The notes below the pieces were generated by a model that did no database searches, was not told where the DNA came from, and saw nothing but the letters and a program-made list of their open reading frames with translations. The position numbers and the translations under genes are program-made. DNA of 64,000 nucleotides from Exiguobacterium sp. SL-9 (GTDB lineage Bacteria > Bacillota > Bacilli > Exiguobacteriales > Exiguobacteriaceae), in assembly GCF_004336985.1 (NCBI RefSeq), contig NZ_SJUO01000004.1:248001-312000 (forward strand), written 5' to 3'. Below are positions 25,307 to 33,440 of this stretch, piece after piece. How positions within the stretch are numbered: position 1 is the first letter of the stretch; each line of letters opens with the position of its first letter.

Positions 25307-25775
25307 GTTTGTATTTCTCTAATAATGCTTTCGGGATATGGCAATAATCGTCCGGGCATCGCGCGAGCCGGTCTTGATGCTCGTCCGCGCTTCGGACGTA
25401 GTTCGTGAGCGGCAGCACTTCGACCGCAATCCGGTCCGCGTCGCTTCGACTGTCGATAAATGTGCGTGCAGTTTCCAAATGGCGTGGGTCTGTACTATAG
25501 ACGCCGGTCCGATACTTTTCGCCGACGTCCTCGCCTTGACGATTGACGCTGTACGGATCGATGATTTCGAACAAGTAATCCATCAAATCCTCCATCGTGA
25601 CGACGCTCGGATCGAACGTCGTTTTGACGCATTCCGTGTAGCCGTCATAGTTTCCGTCAAGTGTATCCGTCGTCCCGTTCGCACGTCCAGCTTCTGTCTC
25701 GACGACGCCTGGTAACGTCTTAATGAACGCTTGAACGCCCCAGAGGCAACCTCCCGCTAAATATACAGTCTGCAT
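25302..25775 (-). CDS. msrA: peptide-methionine (S)-S-oxide reductase
   Basis: Repairs oxidised methionine (S-sulfoxide). The active-site motif is GGCLWG near the N-terminus (C10) instead of the more common GCFWG. The rest fits MsrA: GYTECVKTTFDPSV, YRTGVYSTD and the C-terminal AEVLPL-like VEVLPLTNYVRSADEHQDR. At 157 residues it is a short-form MsrA without an MsrB domain. TAAGGAGG precedes the ATG. Monocistronic. Confidence 0.92.
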   Translation of the reverse strand: MQTVYLAGGCLWGVQAFIKTLPGVVETEAGRANGTTDTLDGNYDGYTECVKTTFDPSVVTMEDLMDYLFEIIDPYSVNRQGEDVGEKYRTGVYSTDPRHLETARTFIDSRSDADRIAVEVLPLTNYVRSADEHQDRLARCPDDYCHIPKALLEKYKQ

Positions 25776-25880
25776 GCAATGACCTCCTTAAAATTTTAGT
25801 CAATCAATCCCACAATTCGGAATAAATACGCTACGATACAATCAAATCTTTTATCGGTGAACAGAGACGGGGGACTTACT

Positions 25881-26387
25881 TTGAAAAAACTCATGTTAAC
25901 CACATTTTGTACCATCACGCTCGTCTCAGGCGCCTATCAGACGGCGACAGGAGAATCATTCGTCTCAATGAGCCAGTCCGTTTCCGTTGATCACAAGGAG
26001 ATTGAACGCTATTTGACGACCGAAGTGATGGAACCGAACTTCGGCGGCGATGTATGGACCACGTATCAAATCCTCGACACGAATACGACGAAGAACGAGG
26101 TGTACGTCTGGGCGCTCATTCAAGAGTATGTGCAAGAAGGTGACCGCTTCGAGCAGGGATCCGGCATGTCGGTCCCCCTTGTATTATACATTGATGAAGA
26201 TGATGAATCATGTACCGTTCAAGGCCATCGCTCACCTCGTGATGGTTCGTATTATCCGACCGACCTATGGACCCTGTTCCCGGTCCATGTTCAACTCGCG
26301 ATTTCTCCGCATCCGGATGGGATCGTGACCAAATTACATACGGAAATGGAAGAAAAACTTTCGCAAAGCCAGCAGGCGACAGACTGA
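25881..26387 (+). CDS. hypothetical exported protein
   Basis: About 168 residues from a TTG start (25881) with GGGGGA six bases upstream. The N-terminus LKKLMLTTFCTITLVSGAYQTATG looks like a signal peptide, possibly with the internal cysteine unprocessed. The remainder is a polar, acidic domain with no recognised family. An in-frame ATG at 25857 lacks a Shine-Dalgarno sequence. Alone, with a terminator behind it. Confidence 0.68.
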   Translation: MKKLMLTTFCTITLVSGAYQTATGESFVSMSQSVSVDHKEIERYLTTEVMEPNFGGDVWTTYQILDTNTTKNEVYVWALIQEYVQEGDRFEQGSGMSVPLVLYIDEDDESCTVQGHRSPRDGSYYPTDLWTLFPVHVQLAISPHPDGIVTKLHTEMEEKLSQSQQATD

Positions 26388-26424
26388 AAAAGGAAATCTA
26401 CGCGCTGTAGATTTCCTTGTCTTA
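26388..26424. terminator. bidirectional terminator
   Basis: AAGGAAATCTAC pairs with GTAGATTTCCTT around a five-base loop, between the exported hypothetical and the converging SGNH-like gene. Confidence 0.85.
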
Positions 26425-27327
26425 TAGATAGCCGAGTCGTTTCAAATCCTCATAGACGAGAGAAGATAGGAGCGTTCTCCCTTTCCCGTTCAAATGGTCT
26501 GGATTATGAAAGTACTCACGCTGATGGATGAACCGTTCGTCTTCCATATAATCCAGGAACGGGACATCTAAATCGAGTGGTTCCAGATGTTGATGGACAA
26601 GTCGATCCATCGCTGTCTCATTAAAGTAGGCCAGGTATGATTCATGGACCGGCTCCATCGCCAACACGACACGATAACCTTTTGCCTGACAATACTCGAC
26701 GATGTCTTTCAATCGTTCCATATTCTGCTCGATGTCACGATTCTTCACAGCCTGTTTATATTGCGCTTCGACCATCTCGTATTTTCGTTCCGAATAATTC
26801 TTGCCGTTGTTCACCCACGGTTTGTGCGACTCCCATCTGAAATCCCGGATCTCTCGCGATAGCGCCGTATAGACGCTCCCACTGTTCAATGCAGGAATCG
26901 ACGTGTACGTATAGTAATCAAACGTACTGACCGGTTCGATGTCTTCCCGGTCCAACACCTGATAATAGTTTTCTTTCCGGCCAATCTCCGCGTTACTGAA
27001 CGTGATTTGCGAGAGCGAGACGATGACGACGCCTCCCGGACGCAGATGCTCGTCGTACTGCTTCAACATCTTCAAGTCGTACTCAATCGTTTGGCTCGGC
27101 AACGCCAAATCGAGATGCGACAGGCCAAGCGGTTTGAACGCATAGCCGAACATCGCGTGCGATGTCCCCAGGTTGATAATATCCAAAGGAGCCGGGTCTT
27201 CTCGAAACGCTAACACACCGCGGTTGTTATTGTACGCCCACGACTCTTTGACAAAATTGTTGAGCGGAATCAACAAGATGACAACAATCCCGATGACCAC
27301 CGCTATTTTCATCCATACACTTCTCAT
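26422..27327 (-). CDS. SGNH/DltD-like membrane-anchored protein of an acyl-transfer operon
   Basis: About 301 residues with one N-terminal membrane segment (roughly residues 7-23) and an external domain that begins like SGNH/GDSL hydrolases (LDIINLGTSHAMFG, with the serine of GTSH) and ends with a DPDHLNG-like HNPDHLNGKGR. DltD and AlgJ/AlgX proteins share this architecture and complete acyl transfer to surface polymers together with an MBOAT partner. GAAAGGA is six bases from ATG 27327; ATG 27333 and GTG 27342 are alternatives, the last abutting the MBOAT stop. Last gene of the four-gene operon. Confidence 0.78.
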   Translation of the reverse strand: MRSVWMKIAVVIGIVVILLIPLNNFVKESWAYNNNRGVLAFREDPAPLDIINLGTSHAMFGYAFKPLGLSHLDLALPSQTIEYDLKMLKQYDEHLRPGGVVIVSLSQITFSNAEIGRKENYYQVLDREDIEPVSTFDYYTYTSIPALNSGSVYTALSREIRDFRWESHKPWVNNGKNYSERKYEMVEAQYKQAVKNRDIEQNMERLKDIVEYCQAKGYRVVLAMEPVHESYLAYFNETAMDRLVHQHLEPLDLDVPFLDYMEDERFIHQREYFHNPDHLNGKGRTLLSSLVYEDLKRLGYL

Positions 27328-27342
27328 AGCCATTCCTTTCAC

Positions 27343-28794
27343 TTAGAACCCACCATAAATGAACCCTTCACTCGAAACACCGAAAACCAAGACCGATACG
27401 ATCACGAACAGTTGAATCGCCACGTTCGTGAAGGCGGAGCGCTCAGCCAACCAGTCCCAGGCCGAACCTTTCGTCCGTTCGATGTACTGAAACACGTGGA
27501 CGGTCGTAAAGAAGAAGAGGAACACAAGTAAATCGAGTAACGAGAATAATTCAAGTGCCTGCAGCATGTCGACCGGTGCCCATGACGAAGGTGTCACATA
27601 CAACCGGGCATGGTGAAACGCTTGTGCGACCGAGTCGGAAACGAAGAAGACACGTGAGAAACAGACCAACTGGAACGTGATGGCGATTTTCAGCCATTTA
27701 TGAAGCTCGGGCGTCCGGTCGAGTCGAACGAAGGACGCCATCTGTTCCCGCTGATGTTTCGTCGCATCCCCGAACACACGGTACAGACCATGAATCAGAC
27801 CCCACAAGACGAAACTCCAGGCGGCCCCATGCCAGATGCCGCTCACCAAAAATGTGATGACGATAGCGACATAGATCTGATGCCGCTTCTTTTTCCCTTT
27901 GCAGAGCGGGATAAAGATATAATCCCGGAGCCACGTCGACAGCGAGATGTGCCACCGGTTCCAAAAGTCGGCGATCGATACCGCGAAATGAGGCTGTCGG
28001 AAATTCTCCGTCAACTTGATGCCGAATAGTCTCGCTGTCCCGATGGCGATGTCACTGCAGGCTGAAAAGTCGGCGTACAATTGAATCGAGAACAACATCG
28101 TGCCGAGCACGATTTCAGAACCGGTCGGGTTTGGCTGACTGAACACGCTCGCGACCATCGGGGCCAATCGGTCAGCGATGAGCGTCTTCTTAAAGAAGCC
28201 CCAAGCAATCCGCTTCATCCCATAGCTGACATGCTCATAGTCGAACCGTTGTTCCGCCTTGAATTGAGGCAGCAACTTCTTGGCCCGCTCGATTGGACCC
28301 GCCACTAGTTGCGGGAAGAAAGCGAAGTAAATCGAGAAGTATCCATAATGGCGCTCGGCCTTCAGTTTCCCGCGATACAGGTCGACGAGATAGCTGATGG
28401 CCTGGAACGTATAAAACGAAATCGCCAGTGGCAAGACGATGTCGCGATATGGGATGTCATAGTTCCACCCCATCGATGTCGCCAGCGTGTGTAACGAGTC
28501 GTTCACGAAGTTAAAGTATTTGAACCAGCCGAGGAACAACACCAAGACGAAGACACCAAGAAGCATCAGCCGCTTTTTCTGTTGCTTCTCATCTTGTCGT
28601 TCAATGAGGAGCCCCGTGACAAACGTAAAGGCCGTGCTCACGAGCAACAATGGAATAAATTGGATACTGACCGTCGCATAAAACAAATAGCTCGCCGTCA
28701 GTAACAGCACCCATCGGAAGCGATGCGGCACCGTATAATACATCGCCACTAAAATGGCGAGAAAGAGTAAAAACTCGATTGAAATAAACGTCAT
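27343..28794 (-). CDS. MBOAT family O-acyltransferase
   Basis: A 483-residue polytopic membrane protein of the DltB/AlgI/PatA type that passes an acyl group across the membrane. Signatures are YFAFFPQLVAGPIERAKKLLP, IADFWNRWHISLSTWLRDYIF and the catalytic histidine in VSGIWHGAAWSFVLWG. It follows the AMP-ligase gene by 68 bases and is directly joined to the SGNH gene. In the dlt pathway the MBOAT takes D-alanine from the carrier protein; here the acyl group is unknown. No small DltX-like ORF was found. Confidence 0.9.
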   Translation of the reverse strand: MTFISIEFLLFLAILVAMYYTVPHRFRWVLLLTASYLFYATVSIQFIPLLLVSTAFTFVTGLLIERQDEKQQKKRLMLLGVFVLVLFLGWFKYFNFVNDSLHTLATSMGWNYDIPYRDIVLPLAISFYTFQAISYLVDLYRGKLKAERHYGYFSIYFAFFPQLVAGPIERAKKLLPQFKAEQRFDYEHVSYGMKRIAWGFFKKTLIADRLAPMVASVFSQPNPTGSEIVLGTMLFSIQLYADFSACSDIAIGTARLFGIKLTENFRQPHFAVSIADFWNRWHISLSTWLRDYIFIPLCKGKKKRHQIYVAIVITFLVSGIWHGAAWSFVLWGLIHGLYRVFGDATKHQREQMASFVRLDRTPELHKWLKIAITFQLVCFSRVFFVSDSVAQAFHHARLYVTPSSWAPVDMLQALELFSLLDLLVFLFFFTTVHVFQYIERTKGSAWDWLAERSAFTNVAIQLFVIVSVLVFGVSSEGFIYGGF

Positions 28795-28862
28795 AGCTTC
28801 ACCTGATTATTCTAAACTTATATTGCTTTCAACAAAGGCTTCACTTGCACCAGTTTACGTTT

Positions 28863-30269
28863 TCAGTTGGTGACGAGCTCTCGTTTCGGTAACGCGCCAT
28901 ACAGAATTTTTCCGGATTCGTTCCGGGGAATGGCATCGATTTGTAGAATCGTAACCCCTCTCGTATGCATCATGTCTTTGATGACTTGTTTGATAGCGAC
29001 ACGGTCGTCGTGCAACGTGTAGACGTACAGCTCGTCATCCGTCCCTGTACAGACACACTCATGTCCGTGTGCTCGTAACAGATGTTCCACTTCATCGAGG
29101 CTGATCCGGTTCCCGTGCATCTTGATCATGCGCTTGATGCGGCCGACGATAAAGAAATAGCCGTCTTCGTCCATATACGCCAAATCGCCTGTCTGCAGGA
29201 CGCCCTCGTTCTCATCTCCGTTTGCGAGATCGGACAATGCCTCGGCATAACCGAGCGACACGTTTGCGCCACGATATATCAATTCGCCGACGACGTTTGG
29301 CGCGGTGATGAGTTCGCCCGTTTCATTGCGTAACGTCAATTCACCGCCTGGGATGGCGATACCGATGCTGCCTGCCTTCTCACGACTCTGGTCAGGAGGC
29401 AAATACGACATGCGTGCCGTCGCTTCCGTTTGCCCATACATCGTGAAAAACTGAATCCCTTTTCGTTCGCAGATGTCGGTAAACGTACTCGCTAAATCCA
29501 GATTCAATTTCCCTCCGGCTTGGGTCAGTTTCGTCAAACTCGGTAGCTCCATCTTCTCGAATTTGAGCCGATTGAGCATCTCGTAGATGAATGGGACGCC
29601 ACCGAACGTCGTGACGTGTTGGTCGCGACACAACTGCCAAAAGTCCTTCTGCATGATCGATGACTCCGTCATCACGATCGTCGCCCCAGACACGAGGTGG
29701 CTGTTGATGATGGATAAGCCATATGAGTAGTTCATCGGCAGCGTCGTGATCGGACGATCGTCTTCGCTGATGTCTAGATAAGACACGATCGATGCCGCGT
29801 TGCGGAACAAGTTGTCATAGCTAAGCCGTACCAGCTTCGGACTGCCCGTGCTGCCGGACGTCGTCAACAAGAGCGCGAGCTCGTCATGCAGTTCATGTTC
29901 GATTGCATGAGGACATTCAAATAACGCATAGTCCCCATATTCATAAGTCGTGTCCATCTCCTGCGCTAATTGATGATGCTCCCGATTCGCCCAAATGTGC
30001 GTCGGTCGGTAGCGGTCAATTAAGTGCTGCAGCTGTTCCGAATGAATCGCTGCATCCAACAGGAGCGGCACGATGCGTCCGCGGAGACATCCGACGTAGC
30101 CAAACAGTGACTCTTTGTTGTTGGCGCACAAAATAAAGACGAGTGTTCGATGACCGATCTCATCCCCAATCGCGTCGGCCGTCTCGATCATCTCGTCGTA
30201 GGAATACGCGCGATCCGCGTAGATGGCGCTACGTTCTCCATACCGCTCGATCGTATCGAAGCGCTTCAT
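28863..30269 (-). CDS. AMP-dependent acyl/aminoacyl ligase of the dlt-like operon
   Basis: A 468-residue adenylate-forming enzyme (ANL superfamily). Core motifs are LLLTTSGSTGSPKLV (A3, ATP loop), TMYGQTEATARM (A5), TGDLAYMDEDGYFFIVGR (A7) and the catalytic lysine in NESGKILYGAL (A10). It should activate a small acid and load it on the adjacent carrier protein. It is not clearly DltA: it lacks the conserved DltA context and is about 35 residues shorter, so D-alanine is not assumed. Its start overlaps the ACP stop (TAATG). Confidence 0.87.
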   Translation of the reverse strand: MKRFDTIERYGERSAIYADRAYSYDEMIETADAIGDEIGHRTLVFILCANNKESLFGYVGCLRGRIVPLLLDAAIHSEQLQHLIDRYRPTHIWANREHHQLAQEMDTTYEYGDYALFECPHAIEHELHDELALLLTTSGSTGSPKLVRLSYDNLFRNAASIVSYLDISEDDRPITTLPMNYSYGLSIINSHLVSGATIVMTESSIMQKDFWQLCRDQHVTTFGGVPFIYEMLNRLKFEKMELPSLTKLTQAGGKLNLDLASTFTDICERKGIQFFTMYGQTEATARMSYLPPDQSREKAGSIGIAIPGGELTLRNETGELITAPNVVGELIYRGANVSLGYAEALSDLANGDENEGVLQTGDLAYMDEDGYFFIVGRIKRMIKMHGNRISLDEVEHLLRAHGHECVCTGTDDELYVYTLHDDRVAIKQVIKDMMHTRGVTILQIDAIPRNESGKILYGALPKRELVTN

Positions 30270-30511
30270 TAACCGAAGTCCACACCTAATCGCTTCAACA
30301 GGTCGATGCCGGATTGATACGTGTTGAAGTCCGTGATCACATCGGAATCGAGATCGACGTCAAACGCATCTTCAAGCTCAGCAATCAACGTCATGTGGCC
30401 GATCGAATCCCATTCTTTCGTGACACCGAGCTTCATTTCTTCGAATGACGCGTCTGGCTCGACATCCAGTCCGTTGATAAATGCGGTTTTATATAATTCG
30501 ATATTGTTCAT
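30269..30511 (-). CDS. acyl carrier protein of the dlt-like operon
   Basis: An 80-residue carrier protein with the phosphopantetheine serine at S36 in EWDSIGHMTLI, inside the usual four-helix acidic ACP framework (AELEDAFDVDLDSDVITDF). DSIGH differs from the DSLDT/DSLGS of housekeeping AcpP and from typical DltC. GGGGGAG lies upstream of the ATG. First gene of the operon ACP - AMP-ligase - MBOAT - SGNH, directly downstream of a Fur-box promoter. Confidence 0.87.
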   Translation of the reverse strand: MNNIELYKTAFINGLDVEPDASFEEMKLGVTKEWDSIGHMTLIAELEDAFDVDLDSDVITDFNTYQSGIDLLKRLGVDFG

Positions 30512-30560
30512 TGGTTTAAATTCTCCCCCGTTTTATGTGTAACGTTTATATGCCTATAAT

Positions 30561-30580
30561 TGATAATGATAATCATTTGC
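30561..30580 (-). promoter_or_regulatory. Fur box at the promoter of the dlt-like operon
   Basis: TGATAATGATAATCA (30561-30575) matches the 7-1-7 Fur consensus TGATAATnATTATCA at 13 of 14 fixed positions. Against the 19-base consensus GATAATGATAATCATTATC, 30562-30580 matches at 17 of 19. It sits about 50-70 bases before the ACP start codon, overlapping a possible TTATCA / TATAAA promoter on the minus strand. Iron-dependent repression of the operon is the direct prediction. Confidence 0.75.
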
Positions 30581-30646
30581 TAAGTGATTTTATCACATCG
30601 GATTTTTGACGGCAATACAGCATCAGATAATTGGCGCAGATCATCG

Positions 30647-30682
30647 AGAAAAACCGGCTATCGTTATTCGATAGCCAGTCTT
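30647..30682 (-). terminator. probable terminator downstream of the RlaP-like gene
   Basis: GGCTATCG pairs with CGATAGCC around a five-base loop. Read on the minus strand it is followed by GGTTTTTCTC. It is about 270 bases beyond the RlaP-like stop, so an intervening transcript end is possible. Confidence 0.55.
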
Positions 30683-30943
30683 TATATAAACTCTCTAGAT
30701 CAGTATCAATGGACCAAGGGGCCAAGTGTCATGTATTTTCTTGCTCTTGCACTCGAACTGTTTTCACGTTGGTCGAGACCAGCTTGATGATCCAAGTAAA
30801 TGTTAGTCGGCTACGCAATATCATCCACCCATATATTTTAGGATTTCGAGTCATCTACATATCCAAACCTTCATATTCGAAGAATCATGCTGAATAGATT
30901 TAACCTATAATTTACATGTCTCGTCCTACATGGAATAGATTAC

Positions 30944-31729
30944 TCATCCCCAAACTTCTTTCAACGTATATCGAAATAAATCATTCAGTTGTGCCGTTGG
31001 ATCATTTACTTCAACGTCCAGCGATTCCACATATACTTCAAAACGTTGAATTTCTCGTTCTACAAATTTGTTAATGACGGTAATCCGAGGTTCTAAATCA
31101 AACTCATCTCCGGCCAACTTTCGCTCTAATAATCGATCAATCGAATGCTTTAATTCACCATCTTTTAATGAATCCTCTAAAAGGACATGAAAACTAATCG
31201 GTGGTGCCGTATTATATTTTTCAATCCACTGGCAAGCCAAAATCGGACGAAGCACGTAAAAATATTTTTTGATGCGGACTTCTCGTCCTTGCAAATATTC
31301 ACGGTAGTTGTTTTTAGCCATATTTAAGTAATGATGTAACATCGAGTTCGGATAAAACACCTCTGATTCTAGCGCTCGCATATTATCTATAAGCGTATAC
31401 TGTTGATAGTAAACAATCTCACTTCTGAGCCATTCCAAGAGAGGGGGATTGTTCTTTCTAAATAGACGCAATGCTTTCGTGACTTCCCAACCACTGATGT
31501 CTAATAAATCGTTAATTGGCTCTTCAATTACATCACGCTTTTGTCCAATGCCTTGGGGATCGATGGCTAAATACCACTCAGGAAGATGAATGTAGATAAA
31601 TCTAACATCATAATCGCTATCTTTTGAAGGGAATCCCCAGGCTCGGCTGCCAGACTCAACCGCATATAGAATTTTTACACCGTACTTCGCTTCAATTTCT
31701 ATTAGTTTTTGCTGGATCATTGCATGCAT
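30944..31729 (-). CDS. predicted nucleotidyltransferase (RlaP-like)
   Basis: A 261-residue protein of the RlaP/COG3541 type, a polymerase-beta-fold nucleotidyltransferase family. The signature is ESGSRAWGFPSKDSDYDVRFIY (in two parts: G-S-x-x-W-G-F, then S-D-Y-D-V). The family's substrate is unknown; members are widespread in accessory regions. GGAGATC precedes the ATG; an ATG three codons later is an alternative. It opens an AT-rich patch and is divergent from the zinc-ribbon gene. Confidence 0.82.
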   Translation of the reverse strand: MHAMIQQKLIEIEAKYGVKILYAVESGSRAWGFPSKDSDYDVRFIYIHLPEWYLAIDPQGIGQKRDVIEEPINDLLDISGWEVTKALRLFRKNNPPLLEWLRSEIVYYQQYTLIDNMRALESEVFYPNSMLHHYLNMAKNNYREYLQGREVRIKKYFYVLRPILACQWIEKYNTAPPISFHVLLEDSLKDGELKHSIDRLLERKLAGDEFDLEPRITVINKFVEREIQRFEVYVESLDVEVNDPTAQLNDLFRYTLKEVWG

Positions 31730-31816
31730 TAAAGAGATCTCCTTTGTAATTTAGACGTTAGTTGTTTATCTATGTATGATTATAATGGAAATAGAAATGG
31801 AGATGGAGATGAGTCA

Positions 31817-32131
31817 ATGACCTATACCTGCCCTGTCTGTGGATTTGATGAATTAGACGAACCTGCTTACAACGAATTTAATGATCCTTCATTTGAAATT
31901 TGTTCGTGTTGTCGATTCCAATTCGGAGATGATGATGACGTCGAAATTGAAGAAGGTTTATTTATGCAACGAGAAGAGACCCACGCCATGTATCGCCAAG
32001 CATGGATTGCAAAAGGGACTCCGATCTTCATGCCTGAATATTATCCAAAGCAATTCCAACTCGATGGTGCGGTAACGAAAGAACACTTGATTGAACAACT
32101 CAAAAACATTCGTATTTTTGAGGACCAATAA
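31817..32131 (+). CDS. small zinc-ribbon protein
   Basis: A 104-residue protein with a CPVCGF pair near residue 5 and a CSCCRFQFGDDD pair near residue 33, which would bind one zinc. The rest includes a helix-rich C-terminus (KEHLIEQLKNIRIF). The pattern CPVCG...FEICSCC...FQFG recurs in uncharacterised small proteins of Firmicutes. Start ATG 31817 follows a GGAG-containing stretch; an ATG 15 codons earlier encodes a low-complexity lead and was not used. AT-rich. Function unknown. Confidence 0.72.
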   Translation: MTYTCPVCGFDELDEPAYNEFNDPSFEICSCCRFQFGDDDDVEIEEGLFMQREETHAMYRQAWIAKGTPIFMPEYYPKQFQLDGAVTKEHLIEQLKNIRIFEDQ

Positions 32132-32155
32132 ATATTCAAGGGTCTAATGATGTTG

Positions 32156-32494
32156 TTAAAAAGACCACCTGTGATCTTCTGGTAAACAGTCATCACACAG
32201 CAGTTTCCCTTCAAAAGTTGCTCCATTACACAACTGTAACAATGGATCCCTTTTTTCTCTGTCTTTTGTCCATCGTCCACAAGTTGAACATAGTCCACAA
32301 TTCATTGAACCTGGGTCTAAGACAACCGTGGAGCAACTTTCCCATTCCACATTCACTGCATTCGTACCAATTTGGATTGTTTGGTCCTGACACAACTCGT
32401 TTGTGACTTGATCAATCATTCCAAAATCTTTGTGCACTTCAATTTCCTCTACTTCCACCAAAAAAGATGCATTGATTAAAACTGTTTTTTTCAA
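32156..32494 (-). CDS. hypothetical cysteine-rich (zinc-binding-like) protein
   Basis: A 112-residue protein from a TTG start with AAAGGAGGC five bases upstream. A C-terminal CGLCSTCGRW plus CDDCLPEDH looks like a four-cysteine metal site; the N-terminal half is a beta-rich domain of unknown type. It ends 24 bases from the converging zinc-ribbon gene with no obvious terminator. AT-rich like its neighbours. No function can be assigned. Confidence 0.62.
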   Translation of the reverse strand: MKKTVLINASFLVEVEEIEVHKDFGMIDQVTNELCQDQTIQIGTNAVNVEWESCSTVVLDPGSMNCGLCSTCGRWTKDREKRDPLLQLCNGATFEGKLLCDDCLPEDHRWSF

Positions 32495-32616
32495 AGTGAA
32501 GCCTCCTTTCAAATATTCAATCTCTGTGAATTTTAATTAAAATAAGTGCTTGATTTTCAACGCTATAAAATCTTTTCAATATGATTAGCATTCGGTAGTT
32601 AAAAACATTTACCTGC

Positions 32617-32656
32617 AAAAAAAAGCGTCAAAGACAGTGAGCTGCCTCTGACGCTA
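32617..32656 (-). terminator. terminator of rlmH
   Basis: AGCGTCA pairs with TGACGCT, with an inner CAG/CTG stem, and is followed on the minus strand by a run of eight T. Confidence 0.82.
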
Positions 32657-32673
32657 AAAGAATGTATACGCGG

Positions 32674-33153
32674 TTACTTATGATACGGTTCATTCCGGTT
32701 AATCCGATACGCCCGATAAATCTGCTCACACAAGACGAGCTTCATTAACTGATGCGGAAACGTCATTTTTGAGAATGAGATCGTGTCGTCCGAACGCTTC
32801 ATGACATCATCCGATAAGCCGAGCGAGCCACCGATGACGAACGCGATTTTGCTCTTGCCGTACGTTGCCAAATTATCGAGTTCTCGGGCGAACTCTTCGC
32901 TCGTCCGTTGTTTGGCGTCGATGGCCAAAGCAATCACATGCGTGTCCGGACTGATTTTCGCCAAAATTCGCTCGCCTTCTTTTTGTTTTACTAGAATCAT
33001 GTCCGCTTCACTCAAATGCTCGGGCGCTTTCTCGTCCGCGACCTCGATTTCCTGCACTTTTGCATAGGCCGACAGGCGTTTTGTATACTCGGCAATCCCT
33101 AGTTTCAAATACTTCTCTTTTAGTTTGCCGACCGTGATAATTGAAATATTCAT
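32674..33153 (-). CDS. rlmH: 23S rRNA (pseudouridine1915-N3)-methyltransferase
   Basis: A SPOUT-class methyltransferase acting on pseudouridine 1915 in helix 69 of 23S rRNA. It is 159 residues, the normal RlmH length. It starts [16 protein letters not shown], carries the SAM-binding knot region [13 protein letters not shown], and ends with the family tail [17 protein letters not shown]. Located at the distal end of the wal-htrA cluster as in other Bacillales. The DnaA-box triplet lies just upstream of it. Confidence 0.96.
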   Translation of the reverse strand: MNISIITVGKLKEKYLKLGIAEYTKRLSAYAKVQEIEVADEKAPEHLSEADMILVKQKEGERILAKISPDTHVIALAIDAKQRTSEEFARELDNLATYGKSKIAFVIGGSLGLSDDVMKRSDDTISFSKMTFPHQLMKLVLCEQIYRAYRINRNEPYHK

Positions 33154-33186
33154 CCAATTCTTCCTTTTTCCACAGTTTTTTTGGAG

Positions 33187-33219
33187 TTATCCATAGGGTT
33201 ATCCACAGAGTTATCCACA
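33187..33219 (+). promoter_or_regulatory. triplet of DnaA boxes with 12-base periodicity
   Basis: TTATCCATA (33187-33195), TTATCCACA (33199-33207) and TTATCCACA (33211-33219) lie in the same orientation with starts exactly 12 bases apart. Further AATCCACA and TTTCCACAG sequences flank them. They are in the 83-base gap between the CxxH/CxxC gene and rlmH, about 28 kb from dnaA. Confidence 0.7.
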
Positions 33220-33236
33220 AATCCACATGTTGATAA

Positions 33237-33398
33237 TCATTTTTTGCTTGACACAACATATGTTGCGTCGGCATCGCAGAACTCACATGTCACTTGTCCA
33301 CTTGTGGATAGTTCTTCGAGCAACGGGTATTCTCCGGTCTCATCGACAATGATATCTAAAGCGATTTCAACATGTTCCTTGCATACTTTTTTTTCCAC
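33237..33398 (-). CDS. CxxH/CxxC mini-protein
   Basis: A 53-residue protein from a GTG start with AAGGAGG seven bases upstream. The sequence carries C-K-E-H near the N-terminus and C-E-F-C near residue 38, the hallmark of the uncharacterised CxxH/CxxC (BA_5709-like) family that sits in this locus between htrA and rlmH in many Bacillales. The four ligands should bind one metal ion. Confidence 0.85.
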   Translation of the reverse strand: MEKKVCKEHVEIALDIIVDETGEYPLLEELSTSGQVTCEFCDADATYVVSSKK

Positions 33399-33412
33399 AA
33401 TATTTCCTCCTT

Positions 33413-33440
33413 AAAAAAGAAGCGTCGCCGCTCCTTTAGG
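33413..33440 (-). terminator. terminator of htrA / wal operon
   Basis: On the minus strand AAGGAGCG pairs with CGCTTCTT (one G:T pair) around GCGA and runs into TTTTTT. It overlaps the htrA stop. Confidence 0.72.

Larger units (their letters stand above)
30512..30943. other. 432-base non-coding region upstream of the ACP operon
   Basis: Contains the Fur box (30561-30580), a stable hairpin at 30656-30676 and otherwise AT-rich sequence. On the minus strand, about 43 codons from roughly 30715 to 30580 stay open (beginning H-L-A-P-W-S-I-D) without an RBS, directly behind a stop in the same frame. This could be chance or the remains of a gene; I do not annotate it as coding. Confidence 0.45.

Noticed and set aside
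28863-30511. Calling the ligase and carrier protein DltA and DltC
   Set aside because: Ligase is shorter and not clearly DltA, gene order differs, no DltX was found, and the Fur box is atypical of dlt. A neutral name is safer.
31790-31815. Short ATGGAG tandem repeat before the zinc-ribbon gene
   Set aside because: Only two or three units; it overlaps the Shine-Dalgarno region and needs no further explanation.
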